From NCBI GenBank assembly GCA_902564025.1, contig CACEZK010000007.1, positions 1 through 55,304 of the forward strand: a stretch of DNA of 55,304 nucleotides. The letters run 5' to 3'. Under the pieces are notes generated by a model. The model worked only from the letters and a program-made list of their open reading frames with translations, made no database searches and was not told where the DNA came from. This DNA comes from an uncultured Pelagibacteraceae bacterium. Its GTDB lineage: Bacteria > Pseudomonadota > Alphaproteobacteria > Pelagibacterales > AG-422-B15. Shown here piece after piece: positions 27,638-36,909 of this stretch (position 1 is its first letter; every line of letters starts with the position of its first letter). The position numbers and the translations under genes are program-made.

Positions 27638-28853
27638 TATTTAGTATTCCTCTAATTTCTGTCTTAGAAGCTTTATAAGCTGGATATACAGTTGCTATTA
27701 TTGATATAATTAATGAAAAGAAAATAATTAGTATAATTTGTGTCAAATCAATACTAGTTGGCATTTTATCAAGATAATAAAACTCAGATGGAAATAAATT
27801 TAAATTGAATGTTGAATTTAGTAAATTTCTAATTGTATCAATATTTATTGTAAAAAGTATTCCAAGAATAGAGCCTATGATTGTTCCACTAAAACCTATA
27901 AAAGTACCGACTAGCAAAAATATTCTTAAAATTGAGCTATCACTGCTGCCAATTGTTTTAAGAACTGCTATTTCTCTATTTTTATTTTGCACTAAAATAA
28001 ACAGACTCGTGACAATATTAAATGCAGCAATTATGATAATAAGTGATAACACAAAGAACATTAATTCGCGCTCTGTTGCCAACACTTCCCAAAAAGAACT
28101 ATTTAGATCAATCCAATCTTTTACTAAATAATCATCATTATAAATTTTAAGTAAATCACTCTTAACTTTTTCTACATCATTGATATCTTTTAAATGTATC
28201 TCAATGGTTGATATCTCATTATTGAGACTCAAGAGTTTTTGAACATTTGCAAGTGAAGTAAATGCAAAATTTTTGTCATATTCACTCATACCAGAACTAA
28301 ATGTAGCCGATACTCTCATTTTGTGAGATCTTGGAATTTGACCTAGTGGAGTAGAAATCATTGAAGAAGAAGTGACTTTTATTGTGTCTCCAGGTAATAC
28401 ACCTAAGGAAAAGGCTAGTTCTTCACCTAATATTATTGAATTAGCAGTAAGCAGATTATCATTGTTTAGATTATCAACAATTTCGTAAAATTTAATATTC
28501 TCATCATTGATCGATTTGATAACTATTCCACTGCTCTTATTAGCTGAACTTATTAAGGCTTGAAGAGATATATTTCTATCAATAAATAATATTTCCTTAA
28601 TTTCAGAAAGGTTTTTATCATTCTCAAAGTATGGCTCTATATTTTTAATATAAATATGGCCATTAAAACCAATAATTCTTTTTTTTAGTTCATCATGAAA
28701 ACCATTCATTACAGACATCACAATTATTAATGTTGCAACGCCAATACAAATCCCAATAAATGATAGCCATGAAATGACTGATAACAACCCACCTTTTCTC
28801 AAAGGAACCAGGTACCTAAAAGCTATAAATCTCTCAAAATAATAAAATGGCAC
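27630..28853 (-). CDS. lolC: Lipoprotein-releasing system permease LolC/LolE
   Basis: Membrane subunit of the Lol exporter. The 407-residue protein opens with FERFIAFRYLVPLRKGGLLS, then a membrane segment at about 20-48, a large periplasmic domain (about 50-265) and a C-terminal FtsX-like block with three membrane segments. It starts with GTG at 28851-28853. Alphaproteobacteria usually have a single homodimeric LolC/E-type permease, in keeping with only one gene next to lolD. Confidence 0.93.
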   Translation of the reverse strand: MPFYYFERFIAFRYLVPLRKGGLLSVISWLSFIGICIGVATLIIVMSVMNGFHDELKKRIIGFNGHIYIKNIEPYFENDKNLSEIKEILFIDRNISLQALISSANKSSGIVIKSINDENIKFYEIVDNLNNDNLLTANSIILGEELAFSLGVLPGDTIKVTSSSMISTPLGQIPRSHKMRVSATFSSGMSEYDKNFAFTSLANVQKLLSLNNEISTIEIHLKDINDVEKVKSDLLKIYNDDYLVKDWIDLNSSFWEVLATERELMFFVLSLIIIIAAFNIVTSLFILVQNKNREIAVLKTIGSSDSSILRIFLLVGTFIGFSGTIIGSILGILFTINIDTIRNLLNSTFNLNLFPSEFYYLDKMPTSIDLTQIILIIFFSLIISIIATVYPAYKASKTEIRGILNNV

Positions 28854-28858
28854 TTTGT

Positions 28859-30184
28859 TTAAACGTTCATTTCTTTTAGAAGCTCACCTAATTTGTCTAG
28901 GTTAATGAATTCTGTTTCTCTACTTTTTCTATTTTTATACTCAACTATACCCTCAGACACAGCTTTGCTTCCTATTATAATTTGATTTGGTAAACCTATT
29001 AAATCCATTCTAGAAAATTTTACTCCTGCGTTATCATTTTTATCATCAAATAAAACTTCAGATTTATCATTAATTTGATTGTAAACTTTATTGGCAATTG
29101 AGGAGACTTCATCGTCTTTTGTTTTCAAGTTTATAATACCAAGTCTAAATGGTGACACTGCATCAGGCCATATTATTCCACTTTCATCATGAGAGGACTC
29201 TATTATAGCTCCCACTAGACGTGAAATTCCTATTCCATATGATCCCATGTGTACCGTTTTTTCTTTTCCATCAGAATCTAAAACATTTGCCTTCATTGAA
29301 TTTGAATATTTTGTTCCAAAATGGAATATGTGACCCACTTCAATTCCTTTTGAATTCATTTGTTTTTCTTTTTGAACTATTTCATCAAATCTAGCCTTGT
29401 CATGTTTCTCATCTGAAGCAGAATAATAACTTTTAAATTTTTCAACAATTGAATTTAGGTCGTCGTCATAGCTAATGTCAGAAATCTTATTTCCTTCATT
29501 CAGTATATTATTATCAAAATAAATATCACTTTCCCCAGTATTAGAAATAATTATGAATTCATGCGAGAGATCTCCCCCGATAGGCCCTGTATCAGCAGCC
29601 ATAGGTATTGCTTTGAGACCTAATCTTGCAAATGTTTTTAAATAACAAATAAAAAAACGATTATAAGTATCTTCTGATGACGCTGCATTAATATCGAAAG
29701 AGTAAGCATCTTTCATTAAAAATTCCCTACCTCTCATTACTCCAAATCTTGGTCTTAATTCATCTCTAAATTTCCACTGTATATGGTAGAGCAGCATTGG
29801 AAGCTCTTTATAGGATTTAACATTTCTTCTAAATATATCTGTTATTTGCTCTTCGTTTGTCGGACCATATAGCATTTCTCTTTCTTGACGATCATTAATT
29901 CTTAACATTTCTTTTCCATAATCTTCATATCGTCCACTTTCTTTCCATAAATCTGCGGGTTGAATAGTTGGCATTAATATTTCATTAACTCCCGCCTTAT
30001 TCTGTTCATCTCTGACGATATTTTCGATTTTTTTTAAAACCTTTAACCCAAGAGGCAGCCAAGAGTAAATCCCAGAACTTGATTGACTGATCATACCAGA
30101 ACGCAGCATAAGTTTATGAGAAACAATTTCTGCTTCACTTGGAGATTCTTTTAATACAGGGAGGAAATAATTAGATAACTTCAT
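28859..30184 (-). CDS. proS: Proline-tRNA ligase, short alphaproteobacterial form
   Basis: Charges tRNA-Pro. The 441-residue protein is a class II synthetase with [17 protein letters not shown], motif 2 around [19 protein letters not shown], motif 3 [13 protein letters not shown] and a C-terminal anticodon-binding domain (about 345-441). The YbaK-like editing insertion that brings the E. coli enzyme to about 570 residues is missing, which is normal for alphaproteobacteria. It overlaps the DUF1467 gene by 14 bases. Confidence 0.96.
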   Translation of the reverse strand: MKLSNYFLPVLKESPSEAEIVSHKLMLRSGMISQSSSGIYSWLPLGLKVLKKIENIVRDEQNKAGVNEILMPTIQPADLWKESGRYEDYGKEMLRINDRQEREMLYGPTNEEQITDIFRRNVKSYKELPMLLYHIQWKFRDELRPRFGVMRGREFLMKDAYSFDINAASSEDTYNRFFICYLKTFARLGLKAIPMAADTGPIGGDLSHEFIIISNTGESDIYFDNNILNEGNKISDISYDDDLNSIVEKFKSYYSASDEKHDKARFDEIVQKEKQMNSKGIEVGHIFHFGTKYSNSMKANVLDSDGKEKTVHMGSYGIGISRLVGAIIESSHDESGIIWPDAVSPFRLGIINLKTKDDEVSSIANKVYNQINDKSEVLFDDKNDNAGVKFSRMDLIGLPNQIIIGSKAVSEGIVEYKNRKSRETEFINLDKLGELLKEMNV

Positions 30185-30440
30185 TTATGTAAAAAAGCTT
30201 TAAGATATACATCAGAAAGCCTTCATTATTTAGAAAACTATATATGATAAACCAGATGACTATGGAGACAACTGTTGTAATTAAGAATTTTCTAAATAAT
30301 TGTGGATTATTAGGCGCTCCAGGATCTTCCCCTTCTATATAGTTTCCTGACCCGCTTTTTTTTATATTAATTGGGAGTGATATGAAAAAAATTAACCACC
30401 AAATTAATAAAAAAATGATAATTGAGCCAGTTATACCCAA
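30171..30440 (-). CDS. DUF1467 family small membrane protein
   Basis: The 89-residue protein has two predicted membrane segments (about 5-24 and 52-72) joined by a loop containing [17 protein letters not shown], which matches the alphaproteobacterial DUF1467 family. The molecular function is unknown. Placement between mce and proS is conserved in this class, as I recall it. The start appears to be TTG at 30438-30440, one base after the mce stop; the protein overlaps the proS start by 14 bases. No upstream ATG is available in frame. Confidence 0.85.
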   Translation of the reverse strand: MGITGSIIIFLLIWWLIFFISLPINIKKSGSGNYIEGEDPGAPNNPQLFRKFLITTVVSIVIWFIIYSFLNNEGFLMYILKLFYINEVI

Positions 30441-30441
30441 A

Positions 30442-30846
30442 TTATACTTCTTCTAACTCTATGAGTGTTCCGTTACAGCTCTTTGGATGAAGAAAAACTA
30501 CTGGTTTACCGTGAGCACCAATTTTTGGTTTGCCAGTACCAGTTATTGATACTTCATGAGTGTTTAATTTGTCTATAGCAGTATTAATGTCATTAACTTC
30601 CAGGCAAATATGATGCATTCCACCTTTTGGATTTTTGTCTATAAAGTTTTGAATTGGAGACCCCTCACCTAATACCTCTAGTAATTCTATTTTTGTATTA
30701 CCTAAATCTATGAATACTGTTGTTACACCATGATCGGGCTGCTCAACAGGATCAGAAACCTTTGCACCAAAAATATTTTTATATTGTTCAGCAGCTTCTT
30801 TTATATTTGGTACCGCAATAGCGATGTGATTTAATTTTCCAATCAT
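30442..30846 (-). CDS. mce: Methylmalonyl-CoA epimerase
   Basis: Interconverts the epimers of methylmalonyl-CoA in the propionate route, ahead of the B12-dependent mutase. The 134-residue glyoxalase-fold protein begins IGKLNHIAIAVPNI; likely metal ligands are His7, a middle-strand residue near Glu54, His79 in GGMHHICLEV and Glu130 in GTLIELEEV. It follows the RNase J gene after 5 bases. No mutase gene is in the window. Another glyoxalase-fold function is possible but less likely given the match. Confidence 0.92.
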   Translation of the reverse strand: MIGKLNHIAIAVPNIKEAAEQYKNIFGAKVSDPVEQPDHGVTTVFIDLGNTKIELLEVLGEGSPIQNFIDKNPKGGMHHICLEVNDINTAIDKLNTHEVSITGTGKPKIGAHGKPVVFLHPKSCNGTLIELEEV

Positions 30847-30851
30847 ACTAT

Positions 30852-32519
30852 TTAAATATGAACAATACTTATGTTTGTCAAAGGTTTTTTACGAGTATGC
30901 TTGAAAATAAAATTTCGCGATAATGTCTCAAGCTTTTGATATAGTTTTTTTTCTTTTTTTGATAAATTTGTCTTATCCTCAAAAAATTTATAAATTTCCT
31001 CTTCTAATAAATATACCATTTCATCATTCTCATATTCTTGATCGCTTACTATGCCACTGCTAATAATCAATGGGTTTTCTTTTAAATTCATTTTTTGATC
31101 AATTATGCATGTAACATTCAATACGCCATTGTAAGCCATTCTTTTTCTATCTTTAATATGACTACTTTCACTTTTTACTAATCTATTTCCATCAAAGTAC
31201 TGTCTGCCAGAGTCACACTGATCAACCACGTATGGGGATCCAGGAGCAATTTGCAATATATCTCCATTAGAAATTAGCATCGGGAACTTAACACCCATTT
31301 CTTTTGCAAGATTTGAATGTCTTTTTAAGTGTCTGTGTTCACCGTGAACTGGGACTGAAATTGTGGGCTTAATATTTTCATACATATCAACCATTTCATC
31401 TAAACATGGGTGACCCGAGACATGTATATTTTCATCATACTCAGTTATCACATTTGCACCTAACTCAGAGAGTCGATTAAACAATTGGAAAATTTTCTTT
31501 TCATTGCCAGGAATAATTTTTGATGAAAAAATAATAGTATCATCTAAATCAATATCAACATGAGGAAAATCTTGATTTGCAATTCGCATCATTGCGCCCC
31601 TTGGTTCACCTTGACTGCCTGTACAAAGGTACAAAACTTCTTCCCTCTTCTTTTTAACTGCTTCCTTTTCAGATAAGATAACATCTATATCATTAAGAAT
31701 ACCATTTTGCCTTGCGACACTTATCATGCGATGCATAGATCTGCCTAGGACGACTAAAGATCTATTTGTCTCCTTTGCAGCATGGGCAATTGTTTCAAGT
31801 CTTGCTACATTTGAAGCAAAAGATGTTACAAAAACTCTATTCTTTATCCCTTTTATAACTTCAGTTAAATTATTTTTAACTTCTGATTCTGATCCAGATC
31901 TTCCTTTTGTTAAGACGTTTGTTGAATCACAAACCATTGCAAGAATATCTTTTGTGTTTGATTTGAGTTCATTAAAGTCAATAGCTTTTCCTACAACTGG
32001 ATCATCATCAATTTTCCAATCACCAGTATGATATATATTTCCTAGCTTTGTTTTTATGATAAGTGAATTTGGCTCAGGTATTGAGTGCGTCAGAGTTTGA
32101 AATTTTATATCAAAGGGTTTTATTTGTATTTCAGATGACAGATCTATTACATTCAAATAACCTTCATGATTCAATCCTCTTTCTTCAAATTTTAGTCTTA
32201 TTATTGAAGCTGTAAATGGAGTAGCATAAATAGGACATTTTAAATCTGGCCATAGATACGCAAGACCTCCAACATGATCTTCATGAGCATGAGTTATTAT
32301 AATTCCTGATAAATTATCTTTTCTTTCCTTTATAAATTCATGATCAGGCAAAATGATGTCTACACCTGGTGTGGTCTCATCCCCAAATGTGATGCCAACA
32401 TCAACAATTAGCCATTTCATGTCATCAATCTCTTTACCGTATCCATAGAGATTCATGTTCATCCCAATTTCACCAGTGCCTCCTAAAGGCAGAAATACTA
32501 ATCTATCACCTTTGCTCAT
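30852..32519 (-). CDS. rnj: Ribonuclease J
   Basis: 5'-3' exonuclease and endonuclease for RNA maturation, the alphaproteobacterial member of the metallo-beta-lactamase/beta-CASP group. The 555-residue protein has PLGGTGEIGMN near residue 11, the zinc motif THAHEDHVGG (His77, His79, Asp81, His82), HTGDWKIDDDPV, the beta-CASP insert, CTGSQGEPRGAMMR and SGHP. Its start overlaps the coaX stop by 4 bases. Confidence 0.96.
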   Translation of the reverse strand: MSKGDRLVFLPLGGTGEIGMNMNLYGYGKEIDDMKWLIVDVGITFGDETTPGVDIILPDHEFIKERKDNLSGIIITHAHEDHVGGLAYLWPDLKCPIYATPFTASIIRLKFEERGLNHEGYLNVIDLSSEIQIKPFDIKFQTLTHSIPEPNSLIIKTKLGNIYHTGDWKIDDDPVVGKAIDFNELKSNTKDILAMVCDSTNVLTKGRSGSESEVKNNLTEVIKGIKNRVFVTSFASNVARLETIAHAAKETNRSLVVLGRSMHRMISVARQNGILNDIDVILSEKEAVKKKREEVLYLCTGSQGEPRGAMMRIANQDFPHVDIDLDDTIIFSSKIIPGNEKKIFQLFNRLSELGANVITEYDENIHVSGHPCLDEMVDMYENIKPTISVPVHGEHRHLKRHSNLAKEMGVKFPMLISNGDILQIAPGSPYVVDQCDSGRQYFDGNRLVKSESSHIKDRKRMAYNGVLNVTCIIDQKMNLKENPLIISSGIVSDQEYENDEMVYLLEEEIYKFFEDKTNLSKKEKKLYQKLETLSRNFIFKHTRKKPLTNISIVHI

Positions 32520-33271
32520 TGTAATTTATTGCTTACGATTAAAAGACCTTCAAGAGTAAGATCTCTCTCGAAATAGTTAATACATTTAAGGTCATTTTCA
32601 AATAGTTTTGATAAACCTCCAGTTGCTATAGCTTTTGCATTAGGGCACTCGTGAGAAGTTTTTAATCTCTCAATCAAGCCCTCGATTAAACTAATATACC
32701 CCCAATAAATACCCGATTCCATTGCGGCAATTGTATGTTTACCAATTAATGTTTCAGGCTTTTTAAAAGTTATAAGTGGCAATAACGCTGCACCATCTGA
32801 CAGTGATTTTATTGATAAGTTGACACCAGGACAAATTAACCCTCCAGAATATGCACCGCTCTTATCTACAACATCTAACGTGGTAGCTGTCCCAAAATCT
32901 ACAATTATGAAAGGAGGTTCATACTTATCTATAGCCGCTATTGAGTTAATGATCCTGTCATCTCCAACTTCAGCTGGGTTGATAACATTGAATTTTATAA
33001 ATGCCTCTAAGTCAGAAGTATTTAATTCTCTAATTGATAGATTTTCAAAATTATTTGAGACCAAAATTCGTAAATTTTTTTGAGCTTGTGGTACGACACC
33101 CGAAATTAAAATATATTCTACATCAGCTAAAAAAATGCTTAGCGATTTCAATATATCATCTGGTGAACTTATAACTGTATTAGTTTCAAATCGTACTTGA
33201 TCAATTAATCTCGAATTGTCATATTTCCCCATTAATACATTTGTATTTCCTATATCAACTAAAACCTTCAT
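32516..33271 (-). CDS. coaX: Type III pantothenate kinase
   Basis: First step of coenzyme A synthesis. The 251-residue ASKHA-fold protein has the phosphate loop LVDIGNTNVLMG at the N-terminus, NPAEVGDDRIINS, IVDFGTATTLDVV and YSGGLICPGVNLS. It lies two bases after birA and overlaps the RNase J gene by 4 bases, the usual birA-coaX-rnj trio at the end of the nuo operon in alphaproteobacteria. Confidence 0.96.
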   Translation of the reverse strand: MKVLVDIGNTNVLMGKYDNSRLIDQVRFETNTVISSPDDILKSLSIFLADVEYILISGVVPQAQKNLRILVSNNFENLSIRELNTSDLEAFIKFNVINPAEVGDDRIINSIAAIDKYEPPFIIVDFGTATTLDVVDKSGAYSGGLICPGVNLSIKSLSDGAALLPLITFKKPETLIGKHTIAAMESGIYWGYISLIEGLIERLKTSHECPNAKAIATGGLSKLFENDLKCINYFERDLTLEGLLIVSNKLQ

Positions 33272-33273
33272 GA

Positions 33274-34014
33274 TTAATAACTAAATGACAGTTCTCCTGA
33301 ATTGAATTTCTTAAGCTCTCCATTTACTTTTATTAGAATCTCAAATGTATCCGTTATATCATCTAATATACCTTCAAATTCAATATTATTTTGTAAAAAA
33401 CGAACCCGATCTCGCATTTTCCAGCAATTATTTTTATATAACTCAATTAATTCTGAAATATCATCCCTGTTAAGAATATTTAAGTAATTATTGATATTGG
33501 AGTCTAATGTTTCAAGTATATCTTTTGGCATAACTTCATTTTCGATTATAGATTTTATAGAAATAGTTTTATGATTATTTATTGCTGGTGAATTTTTTAA
33601 ATTTATACCAATTCCAATTATTGAAAAACTCGCACTTTCACTTAGTAAATTTTCTATTAATATTCCAGCTAATTTTGCATCATTATATAGTATGTCGTTT
33701 GGCCATTTAATTTTTAAAAGGGCATTATTGGGTAAAAAATTTTTAATTGCATCATATACCGACAAAGAAGTTATACATGAGATAAATGGTATCTTTCTAT
33801 GATCCAAGTTAATTGGCAAGACATATGAGCCGTAAAAATTACCTACCTCTGAAACCCATTTATTATTGTTTCTTCCTTTGCCTGAAGTTTGTCTATTTGC
33901 TATAATCCAAGTTGCTTTATTTATTTTGTCATTTTCAATTAATCTTTTAGCTTCTACATTCGTGCTATCGATTACTTCATGAAAAATAACTTCTGATTGA
34001 ATTTGTTCTAACAT
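33274..34014 (-). CDS. birA: Biotin-[acetyl-CoA-carboxylase] ligase
   Basis: Attaches biotin to carboxyl carrier domains. The 246-residue protein has EVIDSTNVEAKRL, RQTSGKGRNNNKWVS (biotinyl-AMP loop), KIKWPNDILYNDAKLAGIL and IGIGINLKNSP, plus a C-terminal SH3-like domain. It lacks the N-terminal helix-turn-helix of the E. coli enzyme, so it should not act as a repressor. Its start shares one base with the nuoN stop. Confidence 0.94.
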   Translation of the reverse strand: MLEQIQSEVIFHEVIDSTNVEAKRLIENDKINKATWIIANRQTSGKGRNNNKWVSEVGNFYGSYVLPINLDHRKIPFISCITSLSVYDAIKNFLPNNALLKIKWPNDILYNDAKLAGILIENLLSESASFSIIGIGINLKNSPAINNHKTISIKSIIENEVMPKDILETLDSNINNYLNILNRDDISELIELYKNNCWKMRDRVRFLQNNIEFEGILDDITDTFEILIKVNGELKKFNSGELSFSY

Positions 34015-35423
34015 TAAATAATTGATTGAATAGCATATTCAGAAATATTTATTACTGGCGATGGATAAATAAAGAAAATAATAATTAGTATTGATGAAGG
34101 ATAATAAAGCAGATTAAGTGATTTGATACTTGATCCATCAAATTCTTCTTTAGGTTCATCAAAATACATTATCTTAACAATCCTTAAATAATAAAATGCA
34201 CTGATAACACTTGCTACGACGCCAATGATTGCGAGAAACAACATTTCAGACTCAATAGCTGCAACGAAAATATAAAATTTCCCAAAAAAGCCAGCTAGAG
34301 GAGGGATGCCAGCTAAAGAAAACATAATCAAGGCAATTAGCATGGTCCTTAAAGGATGATTTTTATGCATTCCAGATAAATCTGAAATATTTTCAAAATA
34401 TCCATCGTTTCTTTTTAAAGACAGTAAAAAAGCAAACACTGCAATATTCATAATTAAATAAATCATTAAATATATTAATAATGACCTTAACCCCTCATCG
34501 GTAAAACAGGCCACACCTATTAAAGCGTATCCAATATGACCTATTGAACTATACGCCATTAGTCTTTTTAAATTAGTTTGTGCAATGGCAGCAAAGGCAG
34601 CGAGCATCATCGATGCGATTGATATGAAAAAAATAATTTGTTGCCAGTCAATATAAATCTCACCAAATGAATTGAATAAGAATCTAACAAGTAAACCCAT
34701 TGCAGCTATTTTTGGAGCAAGGGCAAAGAATCCTGTAATCGGAGTTGGTGCTCCTTGATAAACGTCAGGCGTCCACATATGGAAAGGAACTGCTGACACT
34801 TTAAAAGCAAGTCCTGCCAATACAAAAACTATACCAATAATTAAACCCAGACTTTCGGGGTTAATATTTACAGCGATTAGATTAAAGTTTGTATTTCCTG
34901 AAAATCCATAAATATATGAAATTCCAAAGAGTAATAAACCTGAGGAAAGAGCTCCAAGGATAAAATATTTAATTCCTGCCTCTGATGACAATAAACTGTT
35001 TCTGTTCAAAGCCGCAAGAACATAAAGGCTTAATGATTGAAGCTCTAATCCTATAAACATTGCAAGCAAATCATTTGCTGAAACCATCACCATCATACCT
35101 ATGGTTGAGAAAATTATTAAAATTGGAAATTCATAAATATTTATATTTAGGTCATCTTTACTTGATACAAACATAATCAATGAAGCAATAGAGCCGATTA
35201 ATATCGTAACTTTTAGAACTAGTGAAAATTCATCTACGACAAAACTATTTAGAAAGGCTGACTGAAAGGGTTGATTTAAAATTAAGATAACTGTGACTAA
35301 AAGTGAAAATATAGCAAGTAAGTTAATAAGCTTTATATTTTTCAAAAACAAGCCAGTCACTAACAAAACTGTTGCAACTATAAATAAAAATAATTCGGGT
35401 AATATGTATACTAAACTTTGCAT
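34014..35423 (-). CDS. nuoN: NADH-quinone oxidoreductase subunit N
   Basis: Antiporter-like proton-pumping subunit of complex I. The 469-residue protein has about 14 membrane helices, with the pumping-helix motifs in FIGLELQSLSLYVLAALN, KVSAVPFHMWTPDVYQGAPT and LMAYSSIGHIGYALIG. It is the last nuo gene, one base after nuoM and sharing one base with birA. Confidence 0.97.
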   Translation of the reverse strand: MQSLVYILPELFLFIVATVLLVTGLFLKNIKLINLLAIFSLLVTVILILNQPFQSAFLNSFVVDEFSLVLKVTILIGSIASLIMFVSSKDDLNINIYEFPILIIFSTIGMMVMVSANDLLAMFIGLELQSLSLYVLAALNRNSLLSSEAGIKYFILGALSSGLLLFGISYIYGFSGNTNFNLIAVNINPESLGLIIGIVFVLAGLAFKVSAVPFHMWTPDVYQGAPTPITGFFALAPKIAAMGLLVRFLFNSFGEIYIDWQQIIFFISIASMMLAAFAAIAQTNLKRLMAYSSIGHIGYALIGVACFTDEGLRSLLIYLMIYLIMNIAVFAFLLSLKRNDGYFENISDLSGMHKNHPLRTMLIALIMFSLAGIPPLAGFFGKFYIFVAAIESEMLFLAIIGVVASVISAFYYLRIVKIMYFDEPKEEFDGSSIKSLNLLYYPSSILIIIFFIYPSPVINISEYAIQSII

Positions 35424-35424
35424 T

Positions 35425-36906
35425 TTAATCTAATTTCATTTTAATTTGATTTACAATTTTTTCTGTTGAAGGTTCAATTATATTTATGATTGGTTTCGGA
35501 TATAAGCCTATGAATATTGTAAGGATAATTAAGGGAAGAAAAATAATTATCTCTCTTCTTGTTAAGTCAAACATTTCAGATAGATCATCTTTAATTAAAG
35601 CACCAAATATTATTCTTCTATAAAGCCATAATGAATATGTGGCTGCCAATACAACACCTGTAGTCGCAAATATCGCGAAATATGTATTTATCGAAAATAT
35701 AGAAAGAAGTACTAAAAACTCGCCAACAAAACCACTTGTTCCAGGCAAGCCAAGGCTGGCTAATATAAAAATCATAAATGAAAATGAATAAAAAGGCATT
35801 TTACTAACTAAGCCTCCATATCTTGCGATTTCTCTTGTGTGAAGACGATCATATACCACGCCAACACATAAAAATAATGCAGCAGAAACAATGCCATGAC
35901 TTATCATTTGAATGATGCCACCTTCTATTCCTTGTACGGTAAATGTAAATATTCCTAATGTTACAAATCCCATATGAGCAACTGATGAATAAGCAATTAG
36001 TTTCTTCATATCTTCTTGCACTAATGCAATTAGAGAAGTCACTATTATTGCTATGACACTAAGAGAAAATATAAATGGCGCAAAAAATTCTGATGCATCC
36101 GGAAAAAAACCAATAGAAAATCTTATAAAGCCATACCCAGCCATTTTTAATAGAACGCCCGCAAGTATAACTGATCCAGCTGTTGGTGCTTCTACGTGGG
36201 CATCTGGTAGCCAAGTGTGAAAAGGCCACATAGGTATCTTGACCATGAATGAAGTAAAAAATGCGATCCACAATATTAATTGTTCGTTTGTAGTAAAATT
36301 ATACATCAAGAGTGTTTCAACATCAGTTGTGCCTGTAGAAATGAAAATATAAATTATTGCAAGTAGCATAAATACTGAGCCAGCAAGTGTATAAAGAAAA
36401 AATTTGAAAGTTGAATAAACCCTTCTTTCTCCACCCCATATCCCAATGATTAAGAACATTGGAATTAAACCTCCTTCAAAAAATAAATAAAATAAGACAA
36501 GATCAAGAGAGCAGAAAACGCCAATCATAAAAGTTTCTAAAGCTAAAAATGAAATTAAATATTCTTTTACAGAAAATTTAATGCTTTCATAGCTTGCAAG
36601 TATGCAAATAGGTACAAGCATTGTTGTCAGTATTACAAATAAAATTGAAACACCATCTATACCTAAATGATAACTGATACCACTTTCTATCCATGCGTAT
36701 TTTTCTACAAATTGAAAATCTGGGTCATTTAAGTCAAATGAAAATAGTAAAGATAATGATATAATAAAATTTAAAAATGCGATCCATAAGGCGGTGTGTT
36801 TTAAATTTTGCGAGCTTTGGTCATCATTATTTCTTATCAATAACATAAAAAATATACCGACGACCGGTATAAAGATTAAAATACTCAAGATTGGAATTTC
36901 ACTCAT
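35425..36906 (-). CDS. nuoM: NADH-quinone oxidoreductase subunit M
   Basis: Antiporter-like proton channel of complex I. The 493-residue, about 14-helix protein has YHLGIDGVSILFV, FFEGGLIPMFLIIGIWGG (the essential Glu), VKIPMWPFHTWLPDAHVEAP and AYSSVAHMGFVTLGIF. It lies 3 bases after nuoL and one base before nuoN. Confidence 0.97.
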   Translation of the reverse strand: MSEIPILSILIFIPVVGIFFMLLIRNNDDQSSQNLKHTALWIAFLNFIISLSLLFSFDLNDPDFQFVEKYAWIESGISYHLGIDGVSILFVILTTMLVPICILASYESIKFSVKEYLISFLALETFMIGVFCSLDLVLFYLFFEGGLIPMFLIIGIWGGERRVYSTFKFFLYTLAGSVFMLLAIIYIFISTGTTDVETLLMYNFTTNEQLILWIAFFTSFMVKIPMWPFHTWLPDAHVEAPTAGSVILAGVLLKMAGYGFIRFSIGFFPDASEFFAPFIFSLSVIAIIVTSLIALVQEDMKKLIAYSSVAHMGFVTLGIFTFTVQGIEGGIIQMISHGIVSAALFLCVGVVYDRLHTREIARYGGLVSKMPFYSFSFMIFILASLGLPGTSGFVGEFLVLLSIFSINTYFAIFATTGVVLAATYSLWLYRRIIFGALIKDDLSEMFDLTRREIIIFLPLIILTIFIGLYPKPIINIIEPSTEKIVNQIKMKLD

Positions 36907-36909
36907 CTT